64,000 nucleotides of DNA, from the NCBI RefSeq assembly GCF_964340395.1, contig NC_135549.1, forward strand, positions 2,767,501-2,831,500. The letters are read 5' to 3'. Under the pieces are notes generated by a model. It searched no databases, had not been told where the DNA came from, and saw only the letters and a list, made by a program, of their open reading frames with translations. Within the stretch, counting starts at the first letter, position 1. Each line of letters begins with the position of its first letter. Of the stretch, positions 1-11,810 are shown one piece after another. The stretch comes from Glandiceps talaboti (Eukaryota > Hemichordata > Enteropneusta > Spengelidae). The translations under genes were made by a program, and so were the position numbers.

Positions 1-1750
1 ATCTGTCTAAATTAACTCTGTAACTGTACCAAGGCTTGTATCGGGGATTGACTAATAACAAAAAAATACAATTGTCTTAAAAGTCAAAGAATAGCCACTT
101 TTTTAAAGCTCAGGTAAATTCGTTTAAATCCTTCAATGATTAAATAAATCCATGTTACATTGTCATTTGAATAATTTCCTATACTGCATGGTTCATGTTG
201 ATCACTTGTGTGACGTATTGAGTACATCATAAAATACAGTGACTAGATAAACTGGTATGTATAATGTTAAAGGGCAAATAATTAATCTAAATATTACTAA
301 CATTTATGTTCAGATAGTTGAGATCAGATTACAGTAGCAGTGTGTGGTTTTATAGGAAAGCTTCTCAGAGAGAAACGATTTCTTAAAAGATATGCGCCAG
401 TCAGTAGATTGTACATATTATTTCTAGGGCATCATGCACTGGCACTTGTTCGTCATTTGTGTCTATAATAAAAATTACTTATGTTTTACTACTAACATAC
501 GTGCCTAAGTACGTTTTTCTTACAATTATGTTTTAAAAAATCAGCAAAAGTAATCTTTACCATCATTACAATATCTTGGAACAGGGTTGTATTTAGAAAC
601 ACGTACCCGAGATTAGACTGGTCAAGTCGTTATTTTGATGGATTGATTTATTTGTGATGTTTTTGTTATCGATTTGCAAATAAAAAGATTGAAATCTTGC
701 GTGGCTGCGAAATCTCTCATAATGGTGTAATATATTCAGAATCAGAATAACGATTAAACGATTAAAACGATGTTACGCAATTATACCAATATAGATAGTA
801 TATTGATATGATGTCTGGATGTGTGACTGTTAGATTTTGTCAAACGCGCCAGTGACATCGTACGTATAAATTCAATTGCGTCACCATTAATGACATTGAC
901 AAATGTATGGACATTGCAATGGTGACGGTTCTTTAACATTTTTTCAAATGAACTTGGTGATATGAACTCTTCATGAATTGATTACTCATATTATCCACAT
1001 TTCATCATATATTCAAACGTTTCAGTGTTCTAGGTCGTTGCAATTACGACCTTTGCATCATATCGCATATTGTATATTTTAAACAGTGACGATGTATATG
1101 CGATTGTTTGAATATCGACCTAGAAATGATCGTTACCGTCGATATACAGTGAAGGTCACAATACTGTTCAGCTTTTCTGTTTTATACAATCATGCAGAAA
1201 CAAACAAGAAACTGCATATGCCACACAATAAAATGTATTGCAACTCCATGCACTCCTATGTTTTTCTTAGTATCAAACACCAGATGAAGCTAGGTCGCGT
1301 AAATGTCCTTTGCCATGTCAGGATGGTGGCATGTATAGTTCGTTTCACTTAGATAAAATGTAGTAAGAGACTATACTCATTCAAGTATCTTAAATAGTGT
1401 AGCATGTCCAGTTTCTAATTGGTTTCTGCGTAGTTGTATCAAACAGAAACGGTGAACGGTATTGTGAAATTCGCTGTATTACCTTTGCTTACAATCAACT
1501 GATATCAAACAAACATTCGTCATATTATCATCGTAAAATCGTCGTACTTGTAGGTTCGATTATTGTGTATACTCGGACCGATAGTTGTTGGACTGCTTGG
1601 AATAAGTTCGGGCTATATGAAAGTCACTTACTTGCTTTAACCAAGCACGGGTCGTTATTACTTGCCTTTTCTCGTCCTATGTAAAACAATAACAAAACTG
1701 TATATGTAAATTAGATCGGAGACAAGGGGTAGAGAAATAAAATTCAAGGT
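1..1750. other. Left edge, no gene recognised
   Basis: I see no exon with convincing splice sites and protein similarity here. The receptor gene whose first exons lie at 3064-4338 on the minus strand must continue through this stretch, so it is probably intron. I looked for the usual next nicotinic-receptor exon (acidic start, then Asn and a Trp) on the minus strand and did not find it. Short open frames here show no family features. Confidence 0.5.
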
Positions 1751-1756
1751 GTGGCG

Positions 1757-2009
1757 CGTTCAATAGACACAGACAGACAGACACACGCACACGCACAAAC
1801 AAACACAGACACATACACATACACATACACAAACACAAACACAGAGACAGACAGACACAGACCGACAGACAGACACACACACACACACACATACATACAT
1901 ACATACATACATACATACATACATACATACATACATACATACATACTTACATAAATACATACATACATACATACATACACACACAGACACACAGGCACAC
2001 GCAGACATT

Positions 2010-2074
<65 letters not shown>
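1757..2074. repeat. Compound CA / CAGA / CATA microsatellite
   Basis: Runs of CACA, CAGA and CATA alternate over about 320 bases and end in an uninterrupted CA tract. Several open frames of cysteine, valine and tyrosine or of histidine and threonine on both strands are by-products of the 2- and 4-base periods. Confidence 0.95.
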
Positions 2075-2100
2075 TACATGGGCTTAGGAAACCACAAGCC

Positions 2101-2116
2101 GTAACTCGGAGTTTAC
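2101..2116 (-). other. Truncated hammerhead-like fragment
   Basis: The minus strand repeats the stem III and cleavage segment of the 2340 motif (AAACTCCGAGTTAC) with one difference, but the CTGANGA box and stem II are missing. It looks like a deleted inverted copy. Confidence 0.4.
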
Positions 2117-2228
2117 AGACATGTGTTACATTGTGCCATCTTCAGACGACTGATTCAGCTTGTCAAGATCTTTGACGAGTGTAATTCTAGTATGGGGGTT
2201 TTCTGATGTGATTGGCCAGGAATATATA

Positions 2229-2338
<110 letters not shown>

Positions 2339-2339
2339 A

Positions 2340-2382
2340 GTGTCTGATGATCGCAATATGCGTGAAACTCCGAGTTACACCC
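2340..2382 (+). ncRNA. Hammerhead ribozyme motif, short stem III
   Basis: The conserved core CTGATGA (2344-2350) is followed by stem II CGCA (2352-2355), loop ATA and UGCG (2359-2362). GAAA follows at 2364-2367. Stem III is ACU (2367-2369), loop CCG, AGU (2373-2375), with U2376 at the cleavage position. Stem I pairs GUGU (2340-2343) with ACAC (2377-2380). All core residues of a hammerhead are present. The base of stem II is a U.U mismatch (2351 and 2363), which may weaken it. Hammerheads with a minimal stem III are the type reported in Penelope-like retroelements and retrozymes. I infer that origin; no reverse transcriptase is visible nearby. Confidence 0.6.
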
Positions 2383-2406
2383 AAGAAAGAGTTCCAGTAC
2401 TACCAA

Positions 2407-2409
<3 letters not shown>

Positions 2410-2501
<92 letters not shown>
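2410..2501. repeat. (TA)n microsatellite
   Basis: Uninterrupted AT dinucleotides, the second of four such tracts between 2.2 and 3.0 kb. Confidence 0.95.
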
Positions 2502-2503
<2 letters not shown>

Positions 2504-2602
2504 AAGTCAGTGGTAAGATTTGTCCGTAGTACAGTGCTCGATACGTCTGCACGCAGAGCGGAGTATATGTTGAGCTAGAAGAAAATCAAGTCGGGTTTTT
2601 CG

Positions 2603-2644
2603 TCTCTACAAGCCTGTTTCGTGAGTAAATCACTCGTCAGGAGA
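2603..2644 (-). ncRNA. Hammerhead ribozyme motif, inverted copy
   Basis: Identical, on the minus strand, to the motif at 2787-2828. The CTGACGA box is the complement of 2634-2640, and stem I closes with the complements of 2641-2644 and 2603-2606. It is the left arm of the palindrome, so transcription of either strand would give one active-sense hammerhead. Confidence 0.7.
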
Positions 2645-2647
2645 TGT

Positions 2648-2758
<111 letters not shown>

Positions 2759-2786
2759 TATATATTCCTGGCCAATCACATCAACA

Positions 2787-2828
2787 TCTCCTGACGAGTG
2801 ATTTACTCACGAAACAGGCTTGTAGAGA
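2787..2828 (+). ncRNA. Hammerhead ribozyme motif
   Basis: Core CTGACGA lies at 2791-2797. Stem II is GUGA (2798-2801), loop UUUAC, UCAC (2807-2810). GAAA follows at 2811-2814. Stem III is ACA (2814-2816), loop GGCU, UGU (2821-2823), and A2824 is at the cleavage position. Stem I pairs UCUC (2787-2790) with GAGA (2825-2828). Every invariant core base of the hammerhead fold is present and all three stems pair perfectly. The three-base-pair stem III matches the minimal hammerheads known from Penelope-like elements, which are thought to work best as dimers. No Penelope open frame is seen in the window. Confidence 0.75.
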
Positions 2829-2859
2829 CGAAAAACCCGACTTGATTTTCTTCTACCCT

Positions 2860-2975
<116 letters not shown>

Positions 2976-3063
2976 CCAAGCAAACAACATTACATATATA
3001 TAAGTGTAGATGTCACTGCGGCCCATTATTAACGTGAAAGAAATATATTTGCTTTGGACTTAC

Positions 3064-4338
3064 GACATCCTCGATTTGATTGACAGACAGTCTGAAGTTG
3101 ATAATATTGACATCTGAAACGTCTTCAGCTGGCCGTACATACTTGTCATAATTAGCGAAGACATCTTTTTTGATGCGTGTGTAAATATCATATGTTGGGG
3201 TAGCTGAAAAGAAAGTATCATAAGTAAGACTGAATCGGATACAGATGGGTCGATACTATAGTTTTTTTTCATACAATTTGACAGCTTTGAAACAAGTGTT
3301 CGAGTAATTTCTCAATGCTTCTTAAGTTTTGTTACACATATAGCTGCTATCTGTTTATCTTACATTTGTTATTATGATCATTGTTTCTCTTGGTTTGTAT
3401 GATTTGGTGAATAATAAGTCTGATAGTATTTTGTCAATTTATGAACTGTGTCAATGCTAAAACTTTTGTCTTTATGCTCTGGGTATTTGCAGGCAATGTG
3501 GAAAAATACTATAATGATCACTATCTGGTTAAACGAGTGGCGTTATAATATGAGAAAGTTACAACGAATGAATAAGTGAATGAATGAATGGATGGATGGA
3601 TGGATGGATGGATGGATGAGTGAACAAATGAATGAACGTATGAACGAACGTACGTACAAACGAACGAACGTCCAAATGAATGAATGAATGAATGAATGAA
3701 TGAATGAATGAATTAATGAATTAATTAATTAATGAATGAATGAATTAATTAATGAATGAATGAATGCGAAGACAAGAATAGAGCGTTAGTGAGGAGCTGA
3801 GGATGAGATCATAGGAGAACCTTAATTATGTTTATATAAATTCACCGACCAATTCTCGCTACCTGCAATACAATTCTACACATCACTGTGGAGTCAAATG
3901 GAACGAAGTCGCGCGACAACGCGTTCTAATGTCGACAACTACACTTCCGGTCGGCTATGCTAATACACAGGAATGTTTCTTTCCCATTTTCAGTTGTAGA
4001 CATCTCTTGTAATTTTGCTCTGGAAAGATACTGTACATATTTAAATTTCCCACCTCCATAATTATATGAGCTTAAAAGTTGCGTTTATCTTATTTGTTAC
4101 AAATTAAACTGTTTGGAAGAAACATTCACGTGTATTGACATAGGCGACCAGAAGTGTAGGTGTTGACAAATGCAAGCGCGGTCGCGAGACTGCGTTCCAT
4201 TTGACTCCTTAGCGATGCATAGAATTGTATTGCAGATAGCGAGAATTATGACAAAAGAAAATCTCAGTGGTTCTTACCTGATATGATGTATGGTACAAAC
4301 CACAATAACAAAGCAAATCTTAAGTTTGTCAGTAGCAT
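3064..4338 (-). CDS. Nicotinic acetylcholine receptor-like subunit, 5' exons (partial)
   Basis: Two coding exons are visible. Exon 1 (4278-4338) starts at an ATG with A at -3 and encodes 20 residues with a hydrophobic core (FALLLWFVP), a signal peptide. It ends in phase 1 at a GTAAGA donor. Exon 2 (3064-3203) follows a TTTTCAG acceptor, is in the matching phase, and encodes 46 residues including NYDKYVRP, INFRLSVNQIEDV and a GTAAGT donor. NYDKxVRP and the closing LSxxQIxDV are hallmarks of the N-terminal ligand-binding domain of nicotinic receptor subunits in the Cys-loop ligand-gated channel family. An intron right after that motif fits the usual exon pattern. Loops A-F, the Cys loop and the four membrane segments are not in the window; they should lie beyond the left edge. 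The intron carries a fold-back element. Whether the subunit binds acetylcholine cannot be told. Confidence 0.75.
3564..3766. repeat. (GAAT)n / (GGAT)n / (TTAA) microsatellite
   Basis: Imperfect tetranucleotide array within the receptor intron, drifting from GAAT to GGAT, back to GAAT and then to ATTA-rich units. Confidence 0.9.
3851..4247. mobile_element. Fold-back / MITE-like element with 109-bp inverted arms
   Basis: Arms 3851-3959 and 4139-4247 are reverse complements at roughly 80 percent identity and begin AATTCTCGCTA. They flank about 180 bases of unique DNA inside intron 1 of the receptor-like gene. No target-site duplication is obvious. It has no coding capacity. Confidence 0.7.
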
Positions 4339-5137
4339 TATTGTACTCCCTCGTTCTGAAATTGAGAACAGGTTTAAAATAAATAATGCATGTAAATACG
4401 TGTTTAGTTACAGTAACTGTGGAAAGATCGTATGAGTTCCAATCAGCTTACATAGCTCCTATGAATAAATCTAATCCATTTTTACAGACGACCTTCTCAT
4501 TAACCGTTATCTCTTAATTATAGGCGTAGAGTAGAGATACGACTTTACGTTGATTAGACCGATGATTACATAATAATTGAATTTTTATTATATATCATAA
4601 ATATAATTGAAAACACGAGCTCCCGTAGAGATACGCGTCCCCATGTATGTGTCTAGGTGTCCCGTTTCATATGTGTGCGTCTACATGTCCCGTCTTAGAC
4701 GGTCTTGGCTCTTTACTTTCTTAGCGTATAGGACAGCCTTCCATGTATGTGTTGGACAGTAAACACACAACGCCAAGGTGGCATAATTCGGGATGATTTC
4801 ATCACGTTTATGTACGAAAAGCAACCTCTACCCTGCATGGACATGAAACTATCCTAGAAAAGCCATTTTATTAGTAATAAAACACGTTATAACTTTTTAT
4901 CGACGGGGTACAGATATTCACCAATGTAATGCATTGGTGTCTCAAATTTGTGTTGCTATCTAATGGATGTTCGACTAACTCCATGACTGAAAACATTTTG
5001 ACAACTCAATTACTTTAACATCATGGGCAGATCTAGACTGTTAATAGGTATATTGCAGAATTTTAAATTGTTGAAGTAAGTTACCCAGTTATTGGGATGG
5101 GATAAACTGGTTTATTGGATTTGCAATCGACCCAAAA

Positions 5138-6150
5138 AGTCAAAACATTCCATATGACAGTCTGAACATTACCTTACAGGCAGTCAAAACGTACCATGTG
5201 ACAGTCTGAACATTACCTTATAGACAGTCAAAACGTACCATATGACAGTCTGAACATTACCTTACAGACAGTCAAAACGTACCATGTGACAGTCTGAACA
5301 TTACCTTACAGGCAGTCAAAACGTACCATGTGACAGTCTGAACATTACCTTATAGACAGTCAAAACGTACCATGTGACAGTCTGAACATTACCTTACAGA
5401 CAGTCAAAACGTACCATGTGACAGTCTGAACATTACCTTACAGACAGTCAAAACGTACCATGTGACAGTCTGAACATTACCTTACAGACAGTCAAAACGT
5501 ACCATGTGACAGTCTGAACATTACCTTACAGACAGTCACAACGTACCATGTGACAGTCTGAACATTACCTTATAGACAGTCAAAACGTACCATGTGACAG
5601 TCTGAACATTAACTTACAGACAGTCAAAACGTTCCATATGGCAGTCTGAACATTACCTTACACACAGTCAAAACGTACCATGTGACAGTCTGAACATTAC
5701 CTTGTAGACAGTCAAAACGTACCTTATGACAGTCTGAACATTATCTTACAGACAGTCAAAACGTTCCATATGACAGTCTGAACATTATCTTACAGACAGT
5801 CAAAACGTTCCATGTGACAGTCTGAACATTACCTTACAGACAGTCAAAACGTACCATGAGACAGTCTGAACATTACCTTATAGACAGTCAAAACGTACCA
5901 TATGACAGTCTGAACATTACCTTACAGACAGTCAAAACGTACCATGTGACAGTCTGAACATTACCTTATAGACAGTCAAAACGTATCATATGACGGTCTG
6001 AACATTACCTTACAGATAGTCAAAACGTACCATGTGACAGTCTGAACATTACCTTACAGACAGTCAAAACGTACCATATGACAGTCTGAACATTACCTTA
6101 TAGACAGTCAAAACGTACCATGTGACAGTCTGAACATTACCTTACAGACA
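5138..6150. repeat. 44-bp satellite, about 23 copies
   Basis: Units of 44 bases, each with two related 22-base halves: one starts CAGTCTGAACATTACC and the other CAGTCAAAACGTACC. The array therefore looks like an amplified dimer of an older 22-mer. Copies differ by a few substitutions, such as TACAGACAG versus TATAGACAG and ATGTGA versus ATATGA. Confidence 0.95.
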
Positions 6151-6672
6151 ATTATCTTTTTATGTCATCATGGTAAAATTATTTAATTTCGTGTAATATT
6201 TACATTGCGTAGCTTTTTCAATTATCTTTTTATATATTCATGGAAATTATTAATTTTCGCGTAATATTTACATTGCGTAACGTTTTCAATTATAAAAAAG
6301 GTCAACCTGACTGATATTGAGTACCACTGCTTTAATGAGAAAATTTCATGAATACAAGTACTGAATACAAGGTCTATTTTTCCAAAATAATTTTACTATA
6401 TAATAAATTGTTGTCACTCAAACTAACAATTACTGATAAAGTTCAATAGCCTGACTTTGCACAATTATAAAGGAAATTTTATTTTTTATTTAATGAATCT
6501 TGTCACGGTCATATAAATGGTGTATATGTAACCTTAAAGTACAATTCTCTCGCTTGTTTAACACCCATGACAAGTCTTGTAGAAAATGGTAAACAAAAAT
6601 TGATTTTAATCGCCTTCGGTCCGTTTAGCTGTGTTTTGTCAGAACACCAACATCATACAGTTTTCAAAACAT
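6151..6672. other. AT-rich unique DNA, no gene seen
   Basis: The only structure is a short imperfect tandem duplication near 6152-6290 containing AATTATCTTTTTAT and TTTACATTGCGTA twice. Confidence 0.5.
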
Positions 6673-6914
6673 AGGGCAGTTGTTCTCCATTGTAATATAT
6701 TACGTCTACAGAATTCACTAACAGATACAATGGTTGATCTATCGGGATTCTCTCCTGTCCTCAAGGCAAAAATACCACTATTACAAAGTATGTAGGGCAG
6801 TTGTTCTCCATTGCAATATATTACCTTTACAGAATTCACTAACAGATACAATGGCTGATTTATCGGGATTCTCTCCTGTCCTCAAGGCAAAAATACCACT
6901 ATTACAAAGCACGG
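6673..6914. repeat. Tandem 121-bp duplication
   Basis: Two copies start at 6673 and 6794 with a handful of substitutions. Each contains an ATG (6730 and 6851) followed by 20 open codons. In the second copy these end at a plausible GTAATT donor, but no downstream exon is recognised, so a gene is not called. Confidence 0.9.
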
Positions 6915-7000
6915 TAATTTCCATTTATTCATCTGACTAATTAGTAATAACATCAACTCGCACCCCACTCTCTACAAATTACAAATAATTAAATTATTGT

Positions 7001-7196
7001 CGTTTTGTGCAACAATTTACTCTAAAATAGTTTGATGTGTTCTGTTTTAGAGTAAATTGTTGCACAAAACGGCAAATGCTAAGCTCTTATGACCAGGATT
7101 CAGTGCGTCTCAAACAAGGATTGTGTGTGTTTCGAACAAGAATTGTGTGTGTCTCAAACACCCAAATGCTAAGGTTTTATGACAAAGAGTGTAGAT
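7001..7196. mobile_element. Dispersed fold-back repeat, copy 1
   Basis: A 27-bp inverted repeat (7001-7027 and 7045-7071) built on TTTTAGAGTAAATTGTTGCA is followed by a segment with internal repeats of GTGTGTCTCAAACA and ending near ATGCTAAGGTTTTATGAC. Related copies lie at 13088-13468, 13574-13702 and 14764-14925. The shared open frame in these copies follows from DNA identity and shows no known domain. Confidence 0.7.
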
Positions 7197-7610
7197 ATCA
7201 GTGTGAGACAAGTACTCAAATCTGCAGACATGGATATATCGAATGAAAGACTGGCGAGTAAAGATGACCAACACTTGATGAAAACAAGTAATCAAGGGTA
7301 TTATTTCAGGAAACCCATTCACTAGTTGACAAAAACTCTTTCAATGGTCACTTCAAATTATTCCAATATATTGACATTCAATCTTGCGAGACATTCAAAA
7401 TCCACATAAGAAACCAGCACCCTACAAGGTCCATCTAAACGCCCACCACCACTCTCTTCAGAACCTTCCAGTTATAGTCTCTGGTGGACCAATTTTTGAA
7501 GTGAAGACTACAAGGTACAATGTATTCACATAGAAATATCGAATGGTGTGAAAGTTATTACCTCGGTAAACTTATAAGTCTAGATGACTTGTGTCAAACT
7601 ATGGCAAGAT

Positions 7611-8115
7611 AAGGGCATACGATAAAAGATGTGCGATTATTGGAAGATTGACCAACTTCTATAATAGTGCTGATTGTCTTCTAGAATGTCAATTATGCAG
7701 ATCACAATTATTTTTCAGTCGTACAATTTTTGCACCTTGACATTTTTAATTGCATTAAATCAATGAAGCGGCACGGAAAAGAAACACAGTTTAATTGTTT
7801 TGAGCTGGGTCAGATTTGTGGTCAAACAGGACCAATGAACGATCGACTATGTAGTAAAGCATAATGTTTACGTAAAAGGTTAGTCTGGCATTGACTATAA
7901 CGTATAACGATGTATCGTATGAAATGGTATTGTTGAAATCAAACCTGCCTAATTAGTATGCATTCCAAACGTACCCGCTACATTAGTAACCATGTATAAT
8001 GTATAGTGTCGACAAATGACATTGTAGCGACGAAAACTTAGACAGGTGACTCAATATACGACGAAGAATAGGTTCAGTGTGGAGAAACACAAATACCGAA
8101 ATGGACTTCAATTCA
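7611..8115. repeat. Segmental duplication, copy 1
   Basis: Closely matches 14928-15488 (shared landmarks GATACGATAAAAGATG, GAAGCGGCACGGAAAAG, GGTTCAGTGT). It has a deletion of about 50 bases near 7845 relative to the other copy. In both places it sits next to the dispersed fold-back repeat. Confidence 0.85.
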
Positions 8116-11100
8116 CTTTTACACGCACAATATATTTGTATTATTTATCTACTGACCTTCTTAGCCGTCTTATCTTGTTCATCACAACGGACACCTTTTC
8201 CACAAATGAAAATAACCTAGCACTCAAAGTAACAATGTCTAAACCATAAACGCAATATCATCGCACGTGATGGAAGGTGATACTGAGTCTGACGTGGACA
8301 GTAACAAAGATCATTAGAAGTAATTGCCATCAAGGATGTCTCGAGAGTCTGATGAGTACTCATAAAAATGTATAGCGAGTCTTTATCTTTACGTTACTTG
8401 ATAGCATTTGGCATTAGGCCTAGAATAGGGAAAATGATATCAAATTTCATAATAACATTGTAATTCGTTCTTTGTATGAGTGATCGCAGGATTAAGGGAA
8501 CGGTCAGTTTCTCCAGCTGGGGGGGGGGGGGGGGGCAGGTGGATTTTTTATAGTTTAATAGCATCTTGACAGTAATAGGGGGAAGAGCTCGAGAGTGGGA
8601 GATGTCCACCTCTTGTGAGGGGGGGGGGGTTCCCAGAGATCTGGAGGTTTTTGCATCATTATATACATGTAGTAAAGGTCAGCAAATCTAATGGTAGTAT
8701 CATTGGTAGGGGAGATTTGGAGTTTAAGGCAATTTTAGACTACCTTGGCAAACATTTCACGTCTTTAAAAGACTACATCATCTAAAATTAGCATAGGGTG
8801 AAAATATTTAAGAAAAGTTTAGTACTATAATGACAGCCTGAGTAAAAAGGTTGGTGATCTGATTGTTGATTGAATACATGATTGACCTCTGGGGGTGAGG
8901 GGGTCCTAGGGCTTCTCCCCCTGGCAGATCTGGAGTTTTTTGCTTCTATTAAGGCAATGTTTAGGTTATTCATAGCCTTTGAGGTAATATTTCCAATTTT
9001 CGAAAAGCTAATGTAAATGTAAGTTTTCCCATGTCACAAAAAAAATGGGCCCGTAACATTGATATAGTGGCATTAATATTGCATGTATAGTATTTCACAG
9101 GTATGTTAGAGAACTTTAAATGGTCATACCGAGTGTATAATAGAAACTGGAATCTGATGAGATGTGGTTAGTTTTAGTGTCAATAACATGGAGTGTCGGA
9201 AATAGAAAGTGTATTAATCCCTTTTGATAAGTTCATATTGAAGAGTAGAACAATTTAGATTAACTTATTTATAAGCTATCTACGAAGATTACCATTACGA
9301 AACCTTCAAGTTCACTTTTGCCAAAAAGTGCAATATAAGTGAAGCATTGATTGTGAAACAGCCAAGCATTTACATGACATGTTCTGTAACTAGTGTGGTA
9401 GCTAGGTAATACATGTATATGTATAGTCATGTTTGAACTCGTTCGTGAAGTAATATTAAAGAATTTATGTAAGAAACATGGACAAGAACAAATACATGTA
9501 CCACAGTTCAGACAAGGCTTCATGTTATTGTAGAGAAGGATTTAAGTCCTTCTATCACAATAAAAAAACAACGACCCCCAATTTTCCCTTTCAAAAACAG
9601 GGTTACCCCCACCCCACCAATCCACCCCCTCCCCAGGCCAAAGAAGCTGACCGGTCCCTAAAGTCTGTTTACAAAAGGAATATGGCCTTCCAAGTGAGGC
9701 CAACCAAGTGAGGATAAGAACTTTTCCACTTAATTAGAATCACCTCATTATTGCAAATAACGACTTTATATCAATCCAGAATGCCAACGACTTGTTTCGT
9801 GTAAATGAGAAGCTTTAGTTTATGAATGCTATCATCAAAACGTAAGCTTACTGAATACATTCCAAACGTACCAGCAATAAGATTGAACATAAACCAACCG
9901 CCAACTTGTCTCTGTTTATGTCTAATTATCATTGAGACTTGGTTGTTTTAAGTAATAGATGTCATTTCGCAATGTACGTCCCCGGAAAAGACAGTGAACA
10001 ATACTTGGAAACTTGCCATGCCAACAAATTTAGTGAACCTCGACAAGATTAATATTACATTGTATGTATTTGGCTTGAGAAGTGTTTTGATTCAGAGGAA
10101 CATGAAGTGTACTGGGCAAATAAGATGACAACAGATAAATACATTACAATAGACAAAATGACGACCACTGATAACACATTTACAAGTCATGGCATGTGAT
10201 GGAAAGTGATGATAAGAAGTACGAGACAGTGATGACTTGTGGGAATTAAAAAGATATCTCAAGAATCTGTTACGAATCTTGGTATTTGTATTATCAGCCA
10301 AAGAACAAGACAGATGGTAAAGATATATATAGAAGTAAAACACGTGAAAGAAAATGAATTAAAATTCGAATTAAAATCTGATTGTAAAATTTATATCAAC
10401 GAATTAAATGTTTTCAATTGAATAATTAAGGTCGAACTGTACCAATAGTTTAGATATGCATGTCATGAAAACTCGAGATTCATTAAAACTTTAAGAAAAT
10501 GTTATTCCCCTGTAAGCAAGTTATCAAACGATGCAGAACGACATGTCGAATAAATAACCCAATGACATCCAGCGTTATTAGGGATTCCTAAAACTTTACA
10601 AGAAGACTAGCAGTGTAATATTAGGTTGTTAGATTTGCTCCACAGTGGTGTAATTAGAAAAGGTTTAATGATCTATTTATCTGATAAAGTTATTAACGTT
10701 TGATGAGTCATGCTTAATAGACTAGCAATATGGTATTTAGAATCCAGGCGTAAATCACTTTAAAGATCTATTTATTCTTTCTGAAAAAGTTCAACTTATA
10801 ATAAGGTTATAATTGACAATAATACAGTATTTTCATCTTTTCTCACTTTCCATCTTGTCAATGTTAAATAGCCGATTTGTTTTGCCTCATTTATATGACA
10901 CTAGTGCTTATCACTGCGGTCAGTGCCCTATTTTACTTTTTGTAGTATAGATATTTAACCAATACATACGATTTAAAAGCTTTTCTTTGAACAGAATGGT
11001 GGAGTAGACGGCTTCAAATATTCATTTAGCGCCCAATAACACTTTATTTATGTATTTTTAAAATGAGATAATTAAATAGAACTGTCGCCTGTTTTTGTAG

Positions 11101-11425
11101 ACTACGGTATTGTTAACGTTGACAACCTTTTAAAATGCTCTTTCTGTCTCTTTATTTACAAAGTATATTGTGCTTTCTCATGAGGTCTTGTGTAGTTTGG
11201 GTAAACACTGTCGGCAGAATTTCCCTGGGCCCCTTGGACGGAGCATTTCAATTTTAATGGATTTACAGTCAAATTTCACGTTATTTTGCTATCAATATTC
11301 ATATTCAATATGCAATCATTTCATAGTATAGCTATTAATTACTATGCGCACTAAGTGCTAAATGGACAATTATATTAGGTTTCACATTTCTCAATGTCGT
11401 GCTATCACTACAGGCTGTGCGTACG
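8116..11425. other. No gene seen
   Basis: AT-rich DNA with poly(G) runs at about 8520-8536 and 8620-8629. Two related G-rich segments containing GATCTGGAG lie near 8580-8660 and 8885-8940. No exon with splice sites and family features was found on either strand. Confidence 0.5.
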
Positions 11426-11810
11426 TAGTCTAGAATTCTAAACTGGTACAGTATTACGTTTTAAAAACTTCATTACTAATACCAGTCTAGCTCAGTTCCC
11501 AACGAAAGGTGTCAAGTGTGTTTGATTAGAGTTTGGTTAGTGAAGAACGAATTGCGTATGTCAAGTAATCCATCACAAATTGACAGGCTGTCGTCACCAA
11601 ACGTCTTCGACCTTTCTCATGTTTGGAGAATGACTCCTCCCCCAGTCTGTTTAAACTAAAATCACTTGGGACGCACACACATCATCATGTTTATATGAAC
11701 ACTGTAGGAGTAGCACACAAATTTGCGCGATGGTTGGGAAGTGAGCTAGACTGGTATTAGTAATGAAGTTTTTAAAACGTAATACTGTACCAGTTTAGAA
11801 TTCTAGACTA
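11426..11810. mobile_element. MITE with 78-bp terminal inverted repeats
   Basis: Arms 11426-11503 and 11733-11810 are reverse complements with about one mismatch. The ends read TA-GTCTAGAATTC and GAATTCTAGAC-TA, so a TA target-site duplication is possible, as made by Tc1/mariner-type transposases. The 230-bp interior is non-coding. Confidence 0.75.

Noticed and set aside
2126-2150. Further hammerhead candidate on the minus strand (CTGAAGA at about 2139-2145)
   Set aside because: No GAAA follows at the right distance and stem II does not pair.
7037-7246. Cys/Val-rich open frames shared by the fold-back repeat copies (for example RVNCCTKRQML)
   Set aside because: The shared peptide follows from near-identical DNA. 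Frames differ in start and end, no domain is recognised, and no synonymous bias is apparent.
8344-8370. CTGATGAGTACTCAT on the plus strand as a hammerhead core
   Set aside because: The GAAA after stem II is missing.
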